Below are positions 4,871 through 7,492 of a DNA stretch of 7,492 bases, one piece after another. The notes beneath the pieces are model-generated. The model was not told the DNA's origin and did no database searches. It worked only from the letters and a program-made list of their open reading frames with translations. The first letter of the stretch is position 1. Each line of letters opens with the position of its first letter. This DNA comes from Bacillota bacterium. GTDB lineage: Bacteria; Bacillota_C; Negativicutes; Sporomusales; Sporomusaceae. The translations under genes were made by a program, and so were the position numbers. The stretch is taken from the NCBI GenBank assembly GCA_023441125.1, contig JAEZQV010000338.1:1-7492 (forward strand), in the 5' to 3' direction.

Positions 4871-7050
4871 CCGCTCTGCTCCCGGCCCAGCAGCACATCC
4901 AGAATCCGCTGCGCCGCTACCGGGATAACCGTGCCCGGTCCAAAGATAGCGGCCGCCCCGTGGGCGCGCAAATAATCATAATCCTGAGCCGGAATGACCC
5001 CGCCGGCCACAACCATAATATCGCCCCGGCCACGTTTTTTGAGTTCTTCCACCAGCTGCGGCAGCAGGGTTTTATGGCCGGCTGCCAGGGAACTCATCCC
5101 CACCACATGCACATCATTATCCACGGCCTGCTGAGCGGTTTCCTCCGGGGTCTGGAACAAGGGTCCAATGTCCACGTCAAAACCCATATCGGCAAAAGCG
5201 GTAGACACCACTTTAGCGCCGCGGTCATGTCCGTCCTGTCCCATTTTGGCAATCAGGATACGCGGCCGGCGCCCTTCCAGCTCTTCAAACTCATCAGCCA
5301 GTGTGCGCACCGCTTCAATTTCCTGCTCATCGCTGAACTCGCTGCTGTATACACCGGCAATGGAACGGATAATAGCCTTATGCCGGCCCACCACTTTCTC
5401 CACCGCATACGAGATTTCACCAAGGCTGGCCCTGACCCGTGCCGCTTTGACCGCCAGGTCCAGCACATTGCCCTCGCCTCTTTCCATAGCATTGGTAATA
5501 GCCGCCAGCGCCGACTGCACAGCCTCTTCATTCCGGCTGGCCTTTAATTCTTCCAACCGGCGAAGCTGAGCCTGCCGCACCGCGGTATTGTCAACTTCAA
5601 GAATCTCCAGCGGGTCTTCCTGGGCAAGGCGATAGCGGTTAACACCGACAATGGTCTCTTGGGTGGAGTCAATTTGCGCCTGCCGCCGGGCGGCCGCTTC
5701 CTCGATCCGCATTTTGGGGAGCCCGGTATCAATAGCTTGCGCCATTCCCCCCAGGGCTTCCACTTCCTGAATATGCGCCCAGGCTTTATTAACCAGTTCC
5801 CGCGTCAGCGCCTCCACATAGTAAGAACCACCCCACGGATCAATCACCTTGCAAATGTAAGTCTCGTCCTGCAGATATAGCTGCGTATTGCGCGCGATCC
5901 GGGCCGAGAAGTCGGTAGGCAGCGCGATGGCTTCGTCCAGCGCGTTGGTATGCAGCGACTGGGTATGCCCCAGCGAGGCAGCCAGCGCTTCAATGCAGGT
6001 CCGGGCAACATTATTGAACGGATCCTGCTCGGTCAGGCTCCAGCCGGACGTCTGTGAATGCGTGCGCAGTGCCATGGATTTATTGTTTTTAGGATTAAAC
6101 TGTTTGATAAGCTTGGCCCACAATAAGCGTCCGGCCCGCATCTTGGCCACTTCCATGAAATAGTTCTTGCCGATCGCCCAGAAGAAGGCAAAGCGGGGGG
6201 CAAACGCATCGATATCCAGTCCCGCTTTCAGACCGGTCTTGACATACTCCAGACCGTCGGCCAGCGTATACCCCAGTTCGATATCAGCGGTAGCCCCGGC
6301 TTCCTGCATGTGATAGCCGGAAATACTAATGCTGTTGAACTTAGGCATATGCTCAGAAGTATAAGCGAAAATATCGCCGATAATGCGCATAGACGGTTCC
6401 GGCGGATAAATATAAGTATTACGCACCATAAACTCTTTCAAGATATCATTCTGGATGGTGCCGGTAAGCACTTCGGCCTTTACGCCCTGTTCTTCCGCAG
6501 CGACAATATAGAAAGCCATTACCGGCAGCACCGCGCCGTTCATCGTCATCGACACGGACATTTTATCCAGGGGTATGCCGTCAAACAAAATCTTCATGTC
6601 TAAAATGGAATCGACAGCCACGCCGGCTTTGCCGACGTCGCCGACAACGCGGGGGTGATCGGAATCATAACCCCGGTGTGTGGCTAAATCAAACGCAATC
6701 GACAGACCCTTCTGCCCCATCGCCAGATTCCGCTTATAGAAAGCGTTGCTTTCTTCCGCCGTGGAAAACCCGGCGTACTGCCGCACGGTCCACGGCTGGG
6801 TAACATACATATTGGGATAAGGCCCGCGCAAAAACGGCGGGATGCCTGACAGATAAGCGAGATGTTCGACATTGGCCATGTCCGCGGCGGTATACAGCGG
6901 CTGAATGTCAATCTGCTCCATCGTCCGGTGAACCAGCTCCTCCACTGTCCGGCCCGTTTCCTTTTCGAGCTTGCGTCGCCACTCTTCCCGTCGCACCGGC
7001 CGGCAGGACGGCTGAAACTCAATGGCTGTAAAATCCGGTTTTACGCTCAT
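4867..7050 (-). CDS. mutB: Methylmalonyl-CoA mutase, large (catalytic) subunit
   Basis: This subunit interconverts succinyl-CoA and (R)-methylmalonyl-CoA by a coenzyme B12 radical mechanism, a step of propionate formation or use. The 727 residues match the usual large-subunit length. The substrate-binding TIM barrel spans about 40-560 and includes [21 protein letters not shown] (residues 75-95) with Tyr92, and the active-site pair Tyr246-His247 in SGYHMQEAG. Tyr92 and the MVRNTY arginine (Arg210) favour methylmalonyl-CoA over isobutyryl-CoA as substrate. The C-terminal B12 domain (about 595-727) has DGHDRG (606-611) with the cobalt ligand His608. The start at 7050 is preferred over an ATG at 7098: ATGA overlaps the mutA stop, and AAGGGG lies eight bases upstream. 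It forms a heterodimer with MutA and is chaperoned by MeaB, encoded directly downstream. Confidence 0.97.
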   Translation of the reverse strand: MSVKPDFTAIEFQPSCRPVRREEWRRKLEKETGRTVEELVHRTMEQIDIQPLYTAADMANVEHLAYLSGIPPFLRGPYPNMYVTQPWTVRQYAGFSTAEESNAFYKRNLAMGQKGLSIAFDLATHRGYDSDHPRVVGDVGKAGVAVDSILDMKILFDGIPLDKMSVSMTMNGAVLPVMAFYIVAAEEQGVKAEVLTGTIQNDILKEFMVRNTYIYPPEPSMRIIGDIFAYTSEHMPKFNSISISGYHMQEAGATADIELGYTLADGLEYVKTGLKAGLDIDAFAPRFAFFWAIGKNYFMEVAKMRAGRLLWAKLIKQFNPKNNKSMALRTHSQTSGWSLTEQDPFNNVARTCIEALAASLGHTQSLHTNALDEAIALPTDFSARIARNTQLYLQDETYICKVIDPWGGSYYVEALTRELVNKAWAHIQEVEALGGMAQAIDTGLPKMRIEEAAARRQAQIDSTQETIVGVNRYRLAQEDPLEILEVDNTAVRQAQLRRLEELKASRNEEAVQSALAAITNAMERGEGNVLDLAVKAARVRASLGEISYAVEKVVGRHKAIIRSIAGVYSSEFSDEQEIEAVRTLADEFEELEGRRPRILIAKMGQDGHDRGAKVVSTAFADMGFDVDIGPLFQTPEETAQQAVDNDVHVVGMSSLAAGHKTLLPQLVEELKKRGRGDIMVVAGGVIPAQDYDYLRAHGAAAIFGPGTVIPVAAQRILDVLLGREQSG

Positions 7051-7492
7051 GCCTTCAGCCCCTTTCTCTGCTGCAGCCGCAGCAAAATCCCCTGACAATC
7101 GGCCCGGACATGGATGAATTCGTCAACGCCCGCTTCCTTATACACCGTCTGCAAATCTTCCGGCGGCAAACCCGCCAGAATCAGCCAGATTCCCGGTGTC
7201 TGTTCCTTGATTAGCCTGGCCAGCGGCGGTACCAGTTCAGGATAAGCGGCATCGGTTGAACAAATAACCGCTACATCGGGGTTGGCCTGTGCTACGGCGG
7301 CCGCTGCCTCCTCCACACTGGCAAAACCATTATTGGTCAACACACTGAACCCGCCGACCTCAAAGAAGCCTCGGCTGAAATCCGCCCGCGGCTTGTGCTG
7401 CGGAATGGGTCCCATATTGGCCAGGAAAACGCAAACGGTATCTCCTGTTGCCGCCGCACATTGCGCCGTTGTCTGCCGGATCTGCTCAAACT
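7047..7492 (-). CDS. mutA: Methylmalonyl-CoA mutase, small subunit, C-terminal part (truncated by window)
   Basis: Only the last 147 residues are inside the window; the gene continues beyond the right edge. The part seen is the B12-domain-like C-terminus of the non-catalytic small subunit. It opens with an F-E-Q-I-R helix and the family signature [17 protein letters not shown], then FFEVGGF, and ends in the Rossmann-like half with a [14 protein letters not shown] stretch. As usual for MutA, the cobalt-binding DxHxxG motif is absent, so it is structural and pairs with MutB. The stop codon at 7047-7049 overlaps the mutB start by four bases. An ATG at 7415 lies inside the conserved signature and is not the true start. 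Confidence 0.95.
   Translation of the reverse strand, partial: FEQIRQTTAQCAAATGDTVCVFLANMGPIPQHKPRADFSRGFFEVGGFSVLTNNGFASVEEAAAAVAQANPDVAVICSTDAAYPELVPPLARLIKEQTPGIWLILAGLPPEDLQTVYKEAGVDEFIHVRADCQGILLRLQQRKGLKA

Noticed and set aside
4052..4975. A 307-residue open frame on the plus strand opposite meaB
   Set aside because: It is a shadow caused by the high GC content and third-position bias of meaB. It has no recognisable domain, and the minus-strand protein has all G motifs.
7051..7098. An upstream ATG (7098) extending mutB by 16 residues
   Set aside because: It lies within the end of mutA. The ATG at 7050 overlaps the mutA stop in the typical ATGA manner and has the ribosome binding site.

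Overview
The window looks like chromosomal DNA of an anaerobic, cobalamin-using Firmicute, most plausibly of the Negativicutes (Sporomusa/Propionispora type). This rests on strong AGGAG-type ribosome binding sites, sigma-A-like promoters, a Rex-family repressor and a methylmalonyl-CoA mutase operon of propionate metabolism. The taxon is an inference. The left 2 kb is clearly more AT-rich than the right 3.7 kb.

Layout. Positions 1-430 hold no gene. They carry, on the minus strand, a MerR-type promoter (394-424), a clear cobalamin riboswitch (about 180-330) and an intrinsic terminator (48-81); the controlled gene must lie beyond the left edge. Positions 521-853 (minus) encode a small histidine-rich protein made of two related helical repeats. 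It is divergent from a MerR-family regulator with a BmrR/GyrI-like effector domain (1071-1907, plus). Then follow, all on the minus strand: a divergent Rex paralogue (2002-2661), a stand-alone HD-GYP-like protein (2789-3361), a hairpin-rich gap (3362-3569) with a possible very small ORF next to it (3570-3692), and the operon mutA (partial, 7047 to the right edge), mutB (4867-7050) and meaB (3722-4870).

How the parts work together. MutA/MutB form the adenosylcobalamin-dependent methylmalonyl-CoA mutase and MeaB is its GTPase chaperone. The three genes are joined by 4-base stop/start overlaps, which indicates translational coupling. The riboswitch shows that cobalamin supply is sensed on the same stretch of chromosome.

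The most interesting signal is that two minus-strand promoters share nearly the same sequence: one for the His-rich protein gene and one for the riboswitch leader. Each has a -35 box, exactly 19 bp of spacer and a -10 box, with an inverted repeat in the spacer. This is the architecture of MerR-activated promoters, and a merR gene is adjacent. I infer a small regulon in which one MerR protein switches on both the repeat protein and a cobalamin-riboswitch-controlled transcript. A second point is that the Rex paralogue has lost several residues of the canonical NAD(H) switch. A third is a pair of related 20-base palindromes, at 1-20 and 3449-3468, that differ by a compensated base pair.
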